The notes: generated by a model not told the origin, from the letters alone. 64,000 nt of DNA from Gimesia aquarii (GCF_007748195.1 NZ_CP037920.1:4787800-4851799); one strand, 5' to 3'; positions 30,471 to 39,134 are shown, numbered from the stretch's first letter. A program made the numbers and translations.

Positions 30471-31751
30471 CTATCGTGATCCCAATGTAAAACCTTCTGC
30501 CAGTTTCATTGCTTTTGCTGCTGCGAATGTTCCCCGGAACCGCATTGCAAACTGAAGGTATCTCTGCTTTGCAACATGGGGCTTGTCTTTGAGAAACTCT
30601 TCCAGTTTGGTTAACTCGGCAAGAGCGACTTTCTCTTTTTTTTCTTGCCGTTTCGACTCGAGAGACAAGGCGAGTTTCGTTTTTGCCGAAAGAGGGTAAT
30701 CAAATGAAACAAGAAGTTTTTTTGGAGCCCCCTCTCTCACTTGTTCCTCTAAAATGAATGATTTTCCATCAATCGTCAGCATGACTTGAAATGGCGTGAC
30801 TGTTGGACCTCCATTACAACGATAGTAATGCACATAAACTTGATACTCTCCATCAGGAGCTTTTCGCAAGGGCCAAAAGATATTCTCAACGGGCTCAATT
30901 GAAAAGGGAAAACGGACATTCATATCAACGTCTAAACGCCCCTGACAGATTGACGTTTTATGACGATACCAAATATGCTCTTTTGATGGAGGAATGACGT
31001 GTAAGTCGATGTCATTCACGTCTTCCCAAATCAGCGATACTTGAACTGCACCCGTCTGAGCATTTTCCCGTTTGAGGCGACTCTTAAAGACAGACCGTGC
31101 ATACCCAGACCCCTGCTCTAAATCCCCTTCCCTGCCAATTCCTATACCTCGCGCCATGTGATCAATTGCGCGATCCACTTGAGACTCTAAATTTTTCAGA
31201 CCATGTTTTGGAATGACATTCAGATCAATAAAATCGGTCTGAGGGACTTCAACATTGAGTTCAACCAAGTCGATCTTGGAATCAATCAGGGCATCTTCTT
31301 CATGTTCCACAAGCACTGTTGAGATCTCGAACTGTGGTTGATCTATCGAACGCAATATAATTAACCCCATGACCAGGAGGATGAAAAAATGGACTACGAA
31401 GCTGCAAGCTAATCCCTCCATCCAGTGAGTCTGTTTAAAAAAGAATGAATCTTGATCATCCATCAGAAACGGCTTAAGTGAAGACGACTTTATCGGACTG
31501 AATCTGGTAGCTCTGAAAGGTCTCTGAAATCTGCGTTTCTGCGGTAAACATTGAGCAGTGCTATCTATTCCCTCTTGAGATTGGTCAAACAGTACTTTTA
31601 AACGCCCCGCAGGATACCACTCTCCAGTGCTTCCCATTTGCACGCGTGTCTTGCGTGTAACACGACCAATATGAATGAGCCCTTTCATTTCAAGCAGGGT
31701 AAAGGGACCAAATCTGGTCGATTTATTCTCGAAGAACCAATCTTGTGCCAT
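30471..31751 (-). CDS. GYF-domain membrane protein with C-terminal YfaP-like domain
   Basis: About 426 aa. The N-terminus is a GYF_2-type domain (AQDWFFENKSTRFGPFTLLEM, later GEWYPAGRL) that faces the cytoplasm and usually binds proline-rich peptides. A single membrane helix (FVVHFFILLVMGLIIL) follows. The outer part has a beta-rich domain starting VSLIWEDVNDIDLHVIPP and including PDGEYQVYVHYY. This resembles the DUF2135/YfaP fold, whose consensus is W-x-DxDLHV then G-x-Y-x-V-x-V. ATG 31751 (MAQDWFF) is the chosen start; upstream in-frame ATGs would add up to 12 residues. It may sense an envelope state; no function is proven. Confidence 0.75.
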   Translation of the reverse strand: MAQDWFFENKSTRFGPFTLLEMKGLIHIGRVTRKTRVQMGSTGEWYPAGRLKVLFDQSQEGIDSTAQCLPQKRRFQRPFRATRFSPIKSSSLKPFLMDDQDSFFFKQTHWMEGLACSFVVHFFILLVMGLIILRSIDQPQFEISTVLVEHEEDALIDSKIDLVELNVEVPQTDFIDLNVIPKHGLKNLESQVDRAIDHMARGIGIGREGDLEQGSGYARSVFKSRLKRENAQTGAVQVSLIWEDVNDIDLHVIPPSKEHIWYRHKTSICQGRLDVDMNVRFPFSIEPVENIFWPLRKAPDGEYQVYVHYYRCNGGPTVTPFQVMLTIDGKSFILEEQVREGAPKKLLVSFDYPLSAKTKLALSLESKRQEKKEKVALAELTKLEEFLKDKPHVAKQRYLQFAMRFRGTFAAAKAMKLAEGFTLGSR

Positions 31752-32016
31752 GAATTTTGCTCTCATATCACGCGACATACGCGTCAAAACTATCCATACA
31801 CTACCATATAAACATTATAACACCACACTTCTCTCTGTGTCAAATAAGCACCGCTCCATCAAGCATCTCTGAACCTGTTTCTGATGTATTTGTCGTAGGG
31901 TATAGCAAAAGCAGGGTTTACCATCATTTCCAGATTAGGCAACAACGCGAGGTTTATAGAATCAGACTTTTACAAACCAGTCTCGAACAAATTTTTCCTT
32001 CAGAGAAACTCTCATA

Positions 32017-32511
32017 ATGAAATGCTCTAAACCAAAGTTTGCTTCATTAGTGAGAGACAGCCTCTTGAACCAAAAATGTTGGTATGTGAGTTCTGGCGCA
32101 GTTGGAACCACTTTTGAATTAGCATTGGGGAAGAAAATCTTACGATGTCAACGGTTGTTGAATTTAAGTCACCCTCAAGAATTTCGAGAGTATGAAGGGA
32201 GCGCCAATCTGCTGGTCTGGTGTGCCTGGAGGCTTGATCGAGGCATGAAGACCGTAACAAGCTGGGACGACGAAATCGAGACGGTCGTGGAAGGACTATC
32301 ACATTTGACCGGCAAAAGAGTAATCGACTTGGATATTCAGACTCCAGCCTGGGACTTGCTTCTTAAATTTACCGGTGACTACTCACTAAAAGTATTTTGC
32401 GATCATGTACCCGGAAATCCCAGCTGTCAAGATAACTGGATCCTTTCGATACCGCAAAAAACATTGTATGCTGGCCCAGGTCAATATTATGGTATAGAAC
32501 GGAAAAACTAA
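32017..32511 (+). CDS. Unknown small protein
   Basis: 164 aa, no signal peptide or membrane helix. Possible alpha/beta fold with several Trp and Cys (WYVSSG, LLVWCAWRL, DNWILSIPQ). I do not recognise the family. It is divergent from the GYF-domain gene; the 72 bases to the next gene on the same strand suggest possible cotranscription with the secreted protein that follows. Confidence 0.6.
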   Translation: MKCSKPKFASLVRDSLLNQKCWYVSSGAVGTTFELALGKKILRCQRLLNLSHPQEFREYEGSANLLVWCAWRLDRGMKTVTSWDDEIETVVEGLSHLTGKRVIDLDIQTPAWDLLLKFTGDYSLKVFCDHVPGNPSCQDNWILSIPQKTLYAGPGQYYGIERKN

Positions 32512-32582
32512 AAATCGTGCTGATTAATATCAACATAAACTTAAATAAGTTCAACCACTTTATTAGAAACCAATGATGTCCT

Positions 32583-33530
32583 ATGTCTTATCGCCTCAGT
32601 AATTTTTCACTGTATCTGATTTTTTACAGCCTCTTGATTTTTTCGATAACGAATCCCGCATTCGGTGATGCCCCCGTGAATGGCAACGCCGTCATCAAGC
32701 GAAAGGCGGGATCTTCTGAAATTGTGATCACAACAACCAATCGTTTAGCCGGTGCGATTGACTCACTCACCTGGAACGGAAAAGAATTCATTGACAGTTT
32801 TGATCATGGCCGACAACTGCAGTCCGCGGCCAGCTTTGACCTTCAATCGACAGATCCATTCTGGGCAGAACGTTATAACCCCACAGAAGCCGGTTCTCGT
32901 TCCGACGGGACAGGAAAGACCTCATCCAGTAAGCTCCTCTCGCTCCGCGCCACAGGAAACGAATTGGAAACCACGACACGCATGGCGTATTGGCTGGCGC
33001 CCGGTCAGAAGTCATCTGGTCGGCTAGCGCTCAACCAAAAAATTCTTTCAAATCATCTCGTATCCAAGCACGTCCGCATCGGCTACAAAGATCATGATCA
33101 GGTGATCGAATATCAGACGACTTTCACGGTTCCCAAGGGTGAGCAACACACTTACGCTCAATTCGAAGCACTCACCGGCTACATGCCCGCCGAGTTTGAG
33201 AAGTTTTGGACTTTTCAACCTGCAACGGGCAAGCTGGAACCGCTCAGCGATGGTCCTGGCGAGCAGAAACTACCCGTCGTCATGAGTACCAAAGACGGCG
33301 AGTACGCGATGGGTATCTTTTCTCCCGATCAACCCTCAAAGGGTTACAGACATGCGGGATATGGGCGTTTTCGCTTCAAGGCAGCCAAAGTCGTCAAATG
33401 GAACTGTGCCTTCCGCGTACGCGACCAACAGGGAATTAAACCAGGGGAATATTCCTTCCGCATGTTTGTGGCTGTCGGTACTCTGGAGGACGTCAGACAA
33501 TCACTTGTGTCACTCACTAAAGAGTTTTGA
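32583..33530 (+). CDS. Unknown secreted protein
   Basis: 315 aa with a clear signal peptide (LYLIFYSLLIFSITNPAFG, cleavage probably after FGDA). The mature part is soluble and beta-rich, with segments such as TNRLAGAIDSLTWNGKEFID and GIKPGEYSFRMFVAVGTL. This composition recalls carbohydrate-processing beta-sandwich proteins, but no catalytic motif is visible and I do not assign a family. It sits between a small unknown gene and a serine hydrolase, all on the plus strand. Confidence 0.65.
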   Translation: MSYRLSNFSLYLIFYSLLIFSITNPAFGDAPVNGNAVIKRKAGSSEIVITTTNRLAGAIDSLTWNGKEFIDSFDHGRQLQSAASFDLQSTDPFWAERYNPTEAGSRSDGTGKTSSSKLLSLRATGNELETTTRMAYWLAPGQKSSGRLALNQKILSNHLVSKHVRIGYKDHDQVIEYQTTFTVPKGEQHTYAQFEALTGYMPAEFEKFWTFQPATGKLEPLSDGPGEQKLPVVMSTKDGEYAMGIFSPDQPSKGYRHAGYGRFRFKAAKVVKWNCAFRVRDQQGIKPGEYSFRMFVAVGTLEDVRQSLVSLTKEF

Positions 33531-33616
33531 AGTGATTTGGTTACCTTGATTCATTCAAGATCTTTGGGACGCAATCAATAAATAAAGTGTTTGAAATAAA
33601 AATGGAGCGTAATTCG

Positions 33617-34741
33617 ATGAGCTGTCAATGGTCTGTTAAGCATTTGAATTTTCTACTACTAATACCCTGCCTCTTCATTGCAACACACGTCCAAGCCCAG
33701 GAGATCGCTCCTGCTGATCTGGAAACGTTTGTTGATTCCGTCGCAATGGAATCGATCGAAAAGCAAGCCAGTATTGGCTTGAGCATCGGCATTGCGCGCG
33801 GAGACCAAATTGTTCTCGCCAAGGGATATGGATCTGCTGATCTGGAACTCGATGTACCGGCAACAGAAAAAATGGTCTATCGAATTGGCTCGATTACGAA
33901 ACAGTTCACCGCCGCTGCAATTCTTTTGCTCGTCGAAGAAGGAAAAATCAAACTCGATGATCCACTAACGAAATTTCTGCCCGACTATCCCACTCAATCG
34001 CATGTGGTAACTCTACGGCATTTGTTGCAACACACTTCAGGAATCAAAAGTTTCACGAGCCTGCCTAACTACCGTCAATTGTTGTCTCAAAACGTAACGC
34101 ATGAAGATATTTTGGCACGCTTCAAAGAGATGCCGTTTAATTTTGAACCAGGTACGAAATTCAAATATTGCAACTCAGGTTACTATCTGCTGGGAATGGT
34201 CATCGAAAATGTGTCTGAACTCTCTTACGACGAATTCTTACAAACACGAGTCTTTAAACCATTAAAGATGAATACAACTTACTACGACAAAGCCAGCCCA
34301 ATCATACCGAATCGAGCCAGCGGCTATTCTCGCTGGGGTGGCAAACTCCGCAATGCGGGATTTATCAACATGAAGCAACCATTTGCAGCAGGTGCGATGG
34401 CTTCAACCGTGACTGACCTCATTCTCTGGCAGCGCGGCTTGCACAACAACAGCCTGCTCAAACCCGAATCATATCAATTAATGACTACGCGAGGCACACT
34501 TTCTGACGGTAAAGCGATCAATTATGGGCTGGGCACCTTTATACGAAAGATTAACGGCAAGCAAACCATCGGTCACGGTGGCGGCATTACGGGCTTTCGT
34601 TCCGACCTGATTTATTATCCGAAGCTAGACCTGACGATTGTCGTGCTCGCTAACTGTGATCGCACAAATCCCGCCCGAATTTCAAAACAAATCGCCGCTC
34701 ACTTGATCAAATCAAAAACAAAAAACCTGGAAAAACCATAA
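33617..34741 (+). CDS. Serine hydrolase, class C beta-lactamase/PBP4* family
   Basis: 374 aa secreted enzyme. The signal peptide is LNFLLLIPCLFIATHVQA. The SxxK nucleophile motif is SITK in YRIGSITKQFTAAAIL. The Tyr motif is YCN in FKYCNSGYYLLG. The third motif is HGG in TIGHGGGITGFRSD. GGAG nine bases before ATG 33617 chooses this start over ATG 33602 and GTG 33587. The family includes esterases, D-amino-acid peptidases and beta-lactamases, so the substrate cannot be told; an esterase or peptidase in the periplasm is most likely. Confidence 0.85.
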   Translation: MSCQWSVKHLNFLLLIPCLFIATHVQAQEIAPADLETFVDSVAMESIEKQASIGLSIGIARGDQIVLAKGYGSADLELDVPATEKMVYRIGSITKQFTAAAILLLVEEGKIKLDDPLTKFLPDYPTQSHVVTLRHLLQHTSGIKSFTSLPNYRQLLSQNVTHEDILARFKEMPFNFEPGTKFKYCNSGYYLLGMVIENVSELSYDEFLQTRVFKPLKMNTTYYDKASPIIPNRASGYSRWGGKLRNAGFINMKQPFAAGAMASTVTDLILWQRGLHNNSLLKPESYQLMTTRGTLSDGKAINYGLGTFIRKINGKQTIGHGGGITGFRSDLIYYPKLDLTIVVLANCDRTNPARISKQIAAHLIKSKTKNLEKP

Positions 34742-34780
34742 TAGTAATCCAGCATGCATCAATTTAGTTTGCCTGACAAA

Positions 34781-34820
34781 TAAAAAGGACCCACCACAGG
34801 TCTAACCTTCCTGCGGTGGG
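34781..34820 (-). terminator. Terminator after the tandem tRNA-like genes
   Basis: On the minus strand CCCACCGCAGG pairs with CCTGTGGTGGG (11 bp, one G-T pair) and runs into TCCTTTTTATTT. It ends the minus-strand unit that contains the two tRNA-like genes. Confidence 0.85.
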
Positions 34821-34888
34821 CAATGTCGCACTGAATTTCAGTCGATGATTGTTGCCGGTATCCGTTTAAGCCATCGTTTAGTTTAATC

Positions 34889-35003
34889 ACTTGAATGGCC
34901 TTACCATTAGGCCTACTCCTCCAATATTTCAAACGTTAATGGCATGTCTGACAAAAGTAAAAAAGTGGAGGAGGCGAGAATCGAACTTGCATCTTCAAGC
35001 ATT
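34889..35003 (-). tRNA. Candidate circularly permuted tRNA gene B
   Basis: In transcription order the 3' half comes first. It carries TTGAA (anticodon stem), T-arm GCAAG-TTCGATT-CTCGC (one A-C mismatch) and acceptor CTCCTCC with discriminator A at 34966. A 43-base spacer (34923-34965) follows. Then comes the 5' half: acceptor GGAGGAG (34916-34922), TA, D-arm GGCC-TAATGGTAA-GGCC, A and TTCAA. The acceptor stem is a perfect 7 bp, the D-stem a perfect 4 bp and the anticodon stem 5 bp or more. The rejoined RNA would be about 72 nt without CCA. Junction choices give anticodons GAT or AAT, both isoleucine. A 3-base variable loop and the C-G pair across the loop base are atypical, so function is not proven. 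Confidence 0.7.
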
Positions 35004-35076
35004 TTCATCCGGCATTCGAGACAACAATCAGTGCAAATGAGTCTAGAGTGATAATCTAAACTTCATTTGTGTTCGC

Positions 35077-35164
35077 AACACTTGCCTCTACCTATTGGGC
35101 TATCTCGCCGAAAATAATACAAATGGCGAGAGCAGGATTCGAACCTGCAACTGACAGTGGCGAA
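35077..35164 (-). tRNA. Candidate circularly permuted tRNA gene A
   Basis: The 3' half is first: CACT (anticodon stem), perfect T-arm GCAGG-TTCGAAT-CCTGC, acceptor TCTCGCC (35125-35131) and discriminator A at 35124. A 14-base AT-rich spacer (35110-35123) follows. Then the 5' half: acceptor GGCGAGA (35103-35109), TA, D-arm GCCCAATAGGTAGAGGC and AAGTG-TT. The acceptor stem is 7 of 7 bp. The sequence just after the 5' half (GCGAA) is complementary to that at the start of the 3' half (TTCGC). Joining TT to TTCGC gives a 7-base loop TTTTCGC with anticodon TTC (Glu-like) and a 74-nt RNA. Other junctions would give GTC, GCC or GCG. CCA is not encoded. Confidence 0.72.
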
Positions 35165-35373
35165 GAATTCAATCTTAGTCTGATACTGAATTTTGCACTC
35201 CATGTTTGAGTGCTACTCTTTGTGAGATCATAACACATACAAAACCGTTTGCAATCCCATGCTGGATCGATTGAATCGAAGCGACTGAAAGGTACAATCC
35301 GGTGCATCTCCCCTAACGATATTATTGCAGAATTGGCAGACGCATAAAGGAATGCTTCTGCCACACACTGGTT

Positions 35374-36123
35374 TCATTCAGATGGAGGTGTCACATCAAA
35401 CAAGAATTTGAATAAAGGTTGAGAAACATTAACGGATGTCACTTCCGACATATTCGCCGTCTCGCGTGCGAATTTGACAGCATCAACAATGCGGCCAACA
35501 CGTTCAAGTAAGTTACTCTTCTCTGTCGCTGGAATCGCACCTGAAAATTTGATTGTATTCCATTTACCAACAACGACATCCTCGCTGTAAGTCTCGACTT
35601 GTGCTGGATGATGTTCTGTCGCTTCGGCCTTCACATGGTTTCGCAACATTTTCTTCGTCTTATTCGTTTGTGCAGCTTCAGAGGCATAGCAATTCGCGGC
35701 ATCTGACCACTCCCAGTTCTCAGCAGGATCGAGTGTTGGCAACGAAGAAACAAACGTCTGAACGTCATGTAACTGTTTCTCAAGAAAAAGCATATAGGTC
35801 ACGGGGACATCGCTCAGTATGGTCTGGCCATCAACAACTATATCGGCAGTTGCTTTGGTGTTCGCCCAATCTTGTGTCGCCACGATGTCAAATAATCCTG
35901 CCAAAGATTTCGAGACTTCTTCGATCGCATTGGGGACAGAATACTGTATATTTTTCTTTTCTGGTGGAAATGTTTCGCCCTCATCATCCAATGGCTGATA
36001 GGTACGAGTAATCCCGTCAAACAAAGCAGACTTTTGAACTTTTTTGTATGTCTCTGTAATCTCACGAGTGGTCTTGGTTTTCTTACCATTCGCAATGGCA
36101 ATAATCTGATTCAGTTTCGACAT
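35374..36123 (-). CDS. Unknown soluble protein upstream of the tRNA-like genes
   Basis: 249 aa. The start MSKLNQIIAIANGKK at 36123 is chosen because AAGGA lies about nine bases upstream; a longer frame begins at 36150. No signal peptide or membrane helix. Charged, helical N-terminus, a middle region with YMLFLEKQLHDVQTFVSSLPTLDP, and several Trp. I do not recognise a named family with certainty. It is on the same strand as, and 175 bases upstream of, the two permuted tRNA-like genes, with no terminator between, so one transcript could carry all three. A role in their processing is only a guess from position. Confidence 0.7.
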   Translation of the reverse strand: MSKLNQIIAIANGKKTKTTREITETYKKVQKSALFDGITRTYQPLDDEGETFPPEKKNIQYSVPNAIEEVSKSLAGLFDIVATQDWANTKATADIVVDGQTILSDVPVTYMLFLEKQLHDVQTFVSSLPTLDPAENWEWSDAANCYASEAAQTNKTKKMLRNHVKAEATEHHPAQVETYSEDVVVGKWNTIKFSGAIPATEKSNLLERVGRIVDAVKFARETANMSEVTSVNVSQPLFKFLFDVTPPSE

Positions 36124-36304
36124 TCTATATTTCCTTAATTTCGGTTTCACTCTAAATCAACATTCAAATTCGAGCAAAACACCAAATGATTGTCAAGGAG
36201 GTCCTGTAATTTGCAACTCACATTAGTATGGATGACACTTCTCGTAAAACGACAAAGTCCCATCGTGTCGATATAAAAAAGAATCAGAAATAAGAATCGA
36301 TCTT

Positions 36305-36334
36305 AAAAAGGATAATTCACTGAAGTGATTATCC
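36305..36334 (-). terminator. Terminator of pckA
   Basis: On the minus strand GGATAAT-CAC pairs with GTG-A-ATTATCC around TTCA, with one bulged A, followed by TTTTT. It lies about 20 bases past the pckA stop. Confidence 0.85.
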
Positions 36335-36355
36335 CCCTCAATATCAGTCAATAAC

Positions 36356-37942
36356 TCAAACCTGAGGTGCAGCCGCGATGACTTCTTCGGAGACTCCTGA
36401 AGCGTATTTCATGAAGTTATTATTGAAGGCGGTTGCCAGTTTGACTGCGGTCTCCTTGTAAGCACTTTGATCGGCCCATGAATTATGGGGCACTAGAAGC
36501 TTGTCATCTACACCCGGGCACTTCGTAATCGTAGCCATTCCAAAAATAGGATCGATCTCTGTGGGTGCATGATTGAGAACCCCTGAATGGATGGCATCAA
36601 TGATCGCCCGTGTGGCTTTCAGGCTGATGCGTTCGCCCACACCATACGCGCCCCCATTCCAACCGGTGTTGACCAACCAGACGTTTGCATTGTACTTCTT
36701 GATTTTCTCCGCCAGCAGATCCGCATATTTTCCCGGATGCCAGACTAGGAACGGTCCGCCAAAACAGGGAGAAAAAGTCGCCTCAGGTTCTGTGACTCCC
36801 ATTTCAGTGCCAGCAACCTTTGCAGTATATCCGCTGATGAAGTGGTACATGGCCTGCTCAGGAGTCAATTTGCTGACAGGAGGTAGCACACCGAATGCAT
36901 CGCAGGTGAGGAAAATGACATCATTAGGATGATCGGCAACACACGGGATTTTTGCACTGGGCATGTATTCTATCGGGTAAGCACCACGTGTATTTTGTGT
37001 GAAGCTCGTATCATCAAAGTCCACATGATGATCGGCTTCGTCATACACCACGTTTTCCAGTACCGCGCCGTAACGCAATGCCTGAAAAATTTCTGGCTCA
37101 TTTTCACGTGAGAGATAGATCGCTTTCGCATAGCAGCCACCTTCGATATTGAAGATACCATTGTCGGTCCAGCAGTGCTCATCATCGCCAATCAAATATC
37201 GCTTGGGGTCGGCTGAAAGCGTTGTCTTTCCGGTTCCTGAAAGTCCAAATAGTACTGACGACCGCCCCGACTCGCGATCCGCGGTTGCCGAACAATGCAT
37301 CGACAAGATTCCGCGCTTGGGCATCAGATAGTTCATGACGGTGAAGATTCCCTTCTTCATTTCGCCTGCGTACTCTGTGCCCAGAATCACAATCTCGCCA
37401 TCCTCAACACTCAGATCCACGCTTGTCTTAGAAGTCATGCCGGTTGTGAATCGATTCGCGGGAAACGTTCCAGCATTGTAGATCACATAATCAGGCTTGC
37501 CGAAGTTTTCCAGTTGTTCCTCAGTAGGTCGAATCAACATGTTATGCATAAAAAGAGCATGATAAGGACGCGAGCAGATCACACGAACTTTAATTTGATA
37601 TTCAGGATCCCAACCGGCAAAGGCATCAATCACATATAAATGGGGGCAGATATTCAGATAGTCGGTTGCCCGTTCGCGGTTGCAGAAAAAGGCATGCTGA
37701 TCGAGTGGATAATTGACATCTCCCCACCAGATATCCGCTTCCGATTTTTTATGTTTAACGACCCGTTTATCTTTGGGAGACCGACCTGTTTTGTCGCCAG
37801 AATAGGCAATCAGTGCTCCGGTATCCGAAATCGAAGCTCCCGGCTCATAGCGAATGGCTTCTTCATATAACATCGAGGGATCAGGGTTCCGCATGACCCA
37901 TTCCACGTTAATTCCATGCTCGGATAGATCAAACGACGACAT
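36356..37942 (-). CDS. pckA: Phosphoenolpyruvate carboxykinase (ATP)
   Basis: Converts oxaloacetate and ATP to phosphoenolpyruvate, the entry step of gluconeogenesis. 528 aa, normal for the ATP form. GLSGTGKTTLS near residue 232 is the kinase P-loop. IGDDEHCWTDNGIFNIEGGCYAK is the metal-binding signature, and CSRPYHALFMHNMLIRPT is the usual oxaloacetate-side segment. The GTP-type signature is absent. It has its own terminator and a 190-base upstream gap, so it is monocistronic. Confidence 0.96.
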   Translation of the reverse strand: MSSFDLSEHGINVEWVMRNPDPSMLYEEAIRYEPGASISDTGALIAYSGDKTGRSPKDKRVVKHKKSEADIWWGDVNYPLDQHAFFCNRERATDYLNICPHLYVIDAFAGWDPEYQIKVRVICSRPYHALFMHNMLIRPTEEQLENFGKPDYVIYNAGTFPANRFTTGMTSKTSVDLSVEDGEIVILGTEYAGEMKKGIFTVMNYLMPKRGILSMHCSATADRESGRSSVLFGLSGTGKTTLSADPKRYLIGDDEHCWTDNGIFNIEGGCYAKAIYLSRENEPEIFQALRYGAVLENVVYDEADHHVDFDDTSFTQNTRGAYPIEYMPSAKIPCVADHPNDVIFLTCDAFGVLPPVSKLTPEQAMYHFISGYTAKVAGTEMGVTEPEATFSPCFGGPFLVWHPGKYADLLAEKIKKYNANVWLVNTGWNGGAYGVGERISLKATRAIIDAIHSGVLNHAPTEIDPIFGMATITKCPGVDDKLLVPHNSWADQSAYKETAVKLATAFNNNFMKYASGVSEEVIAAAPQV

Positions 37943-38132
37943 GTATCACTCCATTTAGTTTATTTAATTTCGAATCACTTTAGCATTCTTGTTAAATCAG
38001 AGTTTGGGAACACCCCTGATTAAAGCTAATCCTGGCAAGTGTAATCTCTCTCCGCTTTTTTCCCAAGAGCGATTCACACCTTTAAGTCCGATTTCCTGAA
38101 AGCATCAACAGATAGTAATCACCAAAATATCA

Positions 38133-39134
38133 CTACTGTGCCGCCAACCGTTTTAGTTCCGGCTCCATGCGTCGCATCGCTTCTTCGAAGTCTACGATTG
38201 GATGATATCCAAAGTCATGGCGGGCACGGCTGATATCGTAATAATGGGAACTACTCAATTGGGAAGCTAGAAACCGGGTCATCGGAGGTTCACCGGGTAA
38301 ATGTAATATACGAAACAAAAACTCCAATACGCCCCCAATCCGTTTGGCGGCTTTGACGGAAATGTGTTTTTGAACCGGCGGTAAATCGGCTGCCTGCAAT
38401 AATTGATTGATCCATTCCCATAATAAAACAGGTTCCGGCTCGTTGATAAAATATGCCTGCCCCCCGACAGGCGAATCATGAAACAATCGCGCGGCGGCCT
38501 GTAGATGAGCGGCAGCGGCGTTTTCCACATAGCTCATCGAAATCAGGTTCGTCCCCTGGCCCACCTGTCGCAAGCGGCCCGATTTCGCTCGTTTGATCAA
38601 TCGTGGAATCAAGTGATTATCACGAGGTCCCCAGATTAAGTGCGGTCTTAACGCGACTGTCGCCAATCCGTTTTCCCCATTCGCAGCCAGCACTGCTTTT
38701 TCGGCCAGCATTTTGGTATGCGGATAATGACAGAGGTACTGATCGCTATAGGGCAGATATTCATTCGCGTTTTCATGGGCAGCACCATCATAAACCACGC
38801 TGGGCGAGCTGGTGTAAATTAATCTGGTCACGCCTTCGGTTTTGCAAGCGTCCAGAATGTTTAGTGTTCCCTGTGTGTTAATACTATGAAAATAATCCCA
38901 CGGCCCCCAGATACCGGAAACGGCTGCCGTATGAAAAACGGAATCGATTCCTTCACAGGCCTGCTTCACAGTCGCGGTATCTCGAATGTCCCCCTGCACA
39001 GTTTCTACATTCAATTCTTTAAGACGTGTATACTCTCCGCGACAAAGCACACGGACTGTTTCCCCCGCTTCCACTAACTGTTCGACGATGTAGAGACCAA
39101 GGAAGCCGCCTCCCCCGGTGACGAGTATATTCAT
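38133..39134 (-). CDS. oleD: OleD-like NAD(P)-dependent reductase/epimerase (SDR family)
   Basis: 333 aa extended short-chain dehydrogenase. The nucleotide-binding motif is TGGGGFLG, the active site is Tyr-x3-Lys in YPHTK, and [16 protein letters not shown] and [17 protein letters not shown] match OleD/3-beta-HSD-type proteins. OleD reduces the 2-alkyl-3-keto acid made by OleA in long-chain olefin synthesis. It overlaps the OleC-like gene by four bases (ATGA), which strengthens the call. OleA and OleB are not in the neighbourhood, so the pathway is incomplete here. Confidence 0.8.
   Translation of the reverse strand: MNILVTGGGGFLGLYIVEQLVEAGETVRVLCRGEYTRLKELNVETVQGDIRDTATVKQACEGIDSVFHTAAVSGIWGPWDYFHSINTQGTLNILDACKTEGVTRLIYTSSPSVVYDGAAHENANEYLPYSDQYLCHYPHTKMLAEKAVLAANGENGLATVALRPHLIWGPRDNHLIPRLIKRAKSGRLRQVGQGTNLISMSYVENAAAAHLQAAARLFHDSPVGGQAYFINEPEPVLLWEWINQLLQAADLPPVQKHISVKAAKRIGGVLEFLFRILHLPGEPPMTRFLASQLSSSHYYDISRARHDFGYHPIVDFEEAMRRMEPELKRLAAQ

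Larger units (their letters stand above)
34846..35199 (-). ncRNA. Two tandem RNA modules, each closed by flanking complementarity
   Basis: Module A spans 35030-35199. Its upstream end (AGTGCAAA at 35192-35199, minus-strand sense) is complementary to its downstream end (TTTGCACT at 35030-35037). Module B spans 34846-35030. Its upstream TGATTGT (35024-35030) and TGCCGG (35009-35014) are complementary to the adjacent ACAATCA (34846-34852) and CCGGCA (34853-34858). The modules abut near 35030. Inside each is a tRNA whose two halves are in reversed order. The helices would bring the free anticodon-side ends together. Confidence 0.65.

Noticed and set aside
34966-35109. Reading 35109 (5' acceptor) to 34966 as one ordinary tRNA
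   Set aside because: With acceptor GGCGAGA/TCTCGCC no T-stem fits before it, and the real partner of TCTCGCC lies upstream.
35160-35200. Possible group I intron core (CAGACTA-like R element) beside gene A
   Set aside because: No complementary S element in the right order and too little sequence for a core.
35325-35362. Piece resembling a tRNA-Leu D-arm on the plus strand (GCAGAATTGGCAGACGC) and the GGCAGA/TCTGCC hairpin
   Set aside because: No matching acceptor, anticodon or T-arm at a sensible place; likely a fragment or chance.
35092-35364. Open frame across the tRNA-like region
   Set aside because: It overlaps the 5' and 3' halves of a tRNA-like gene; protein-like features are absent.
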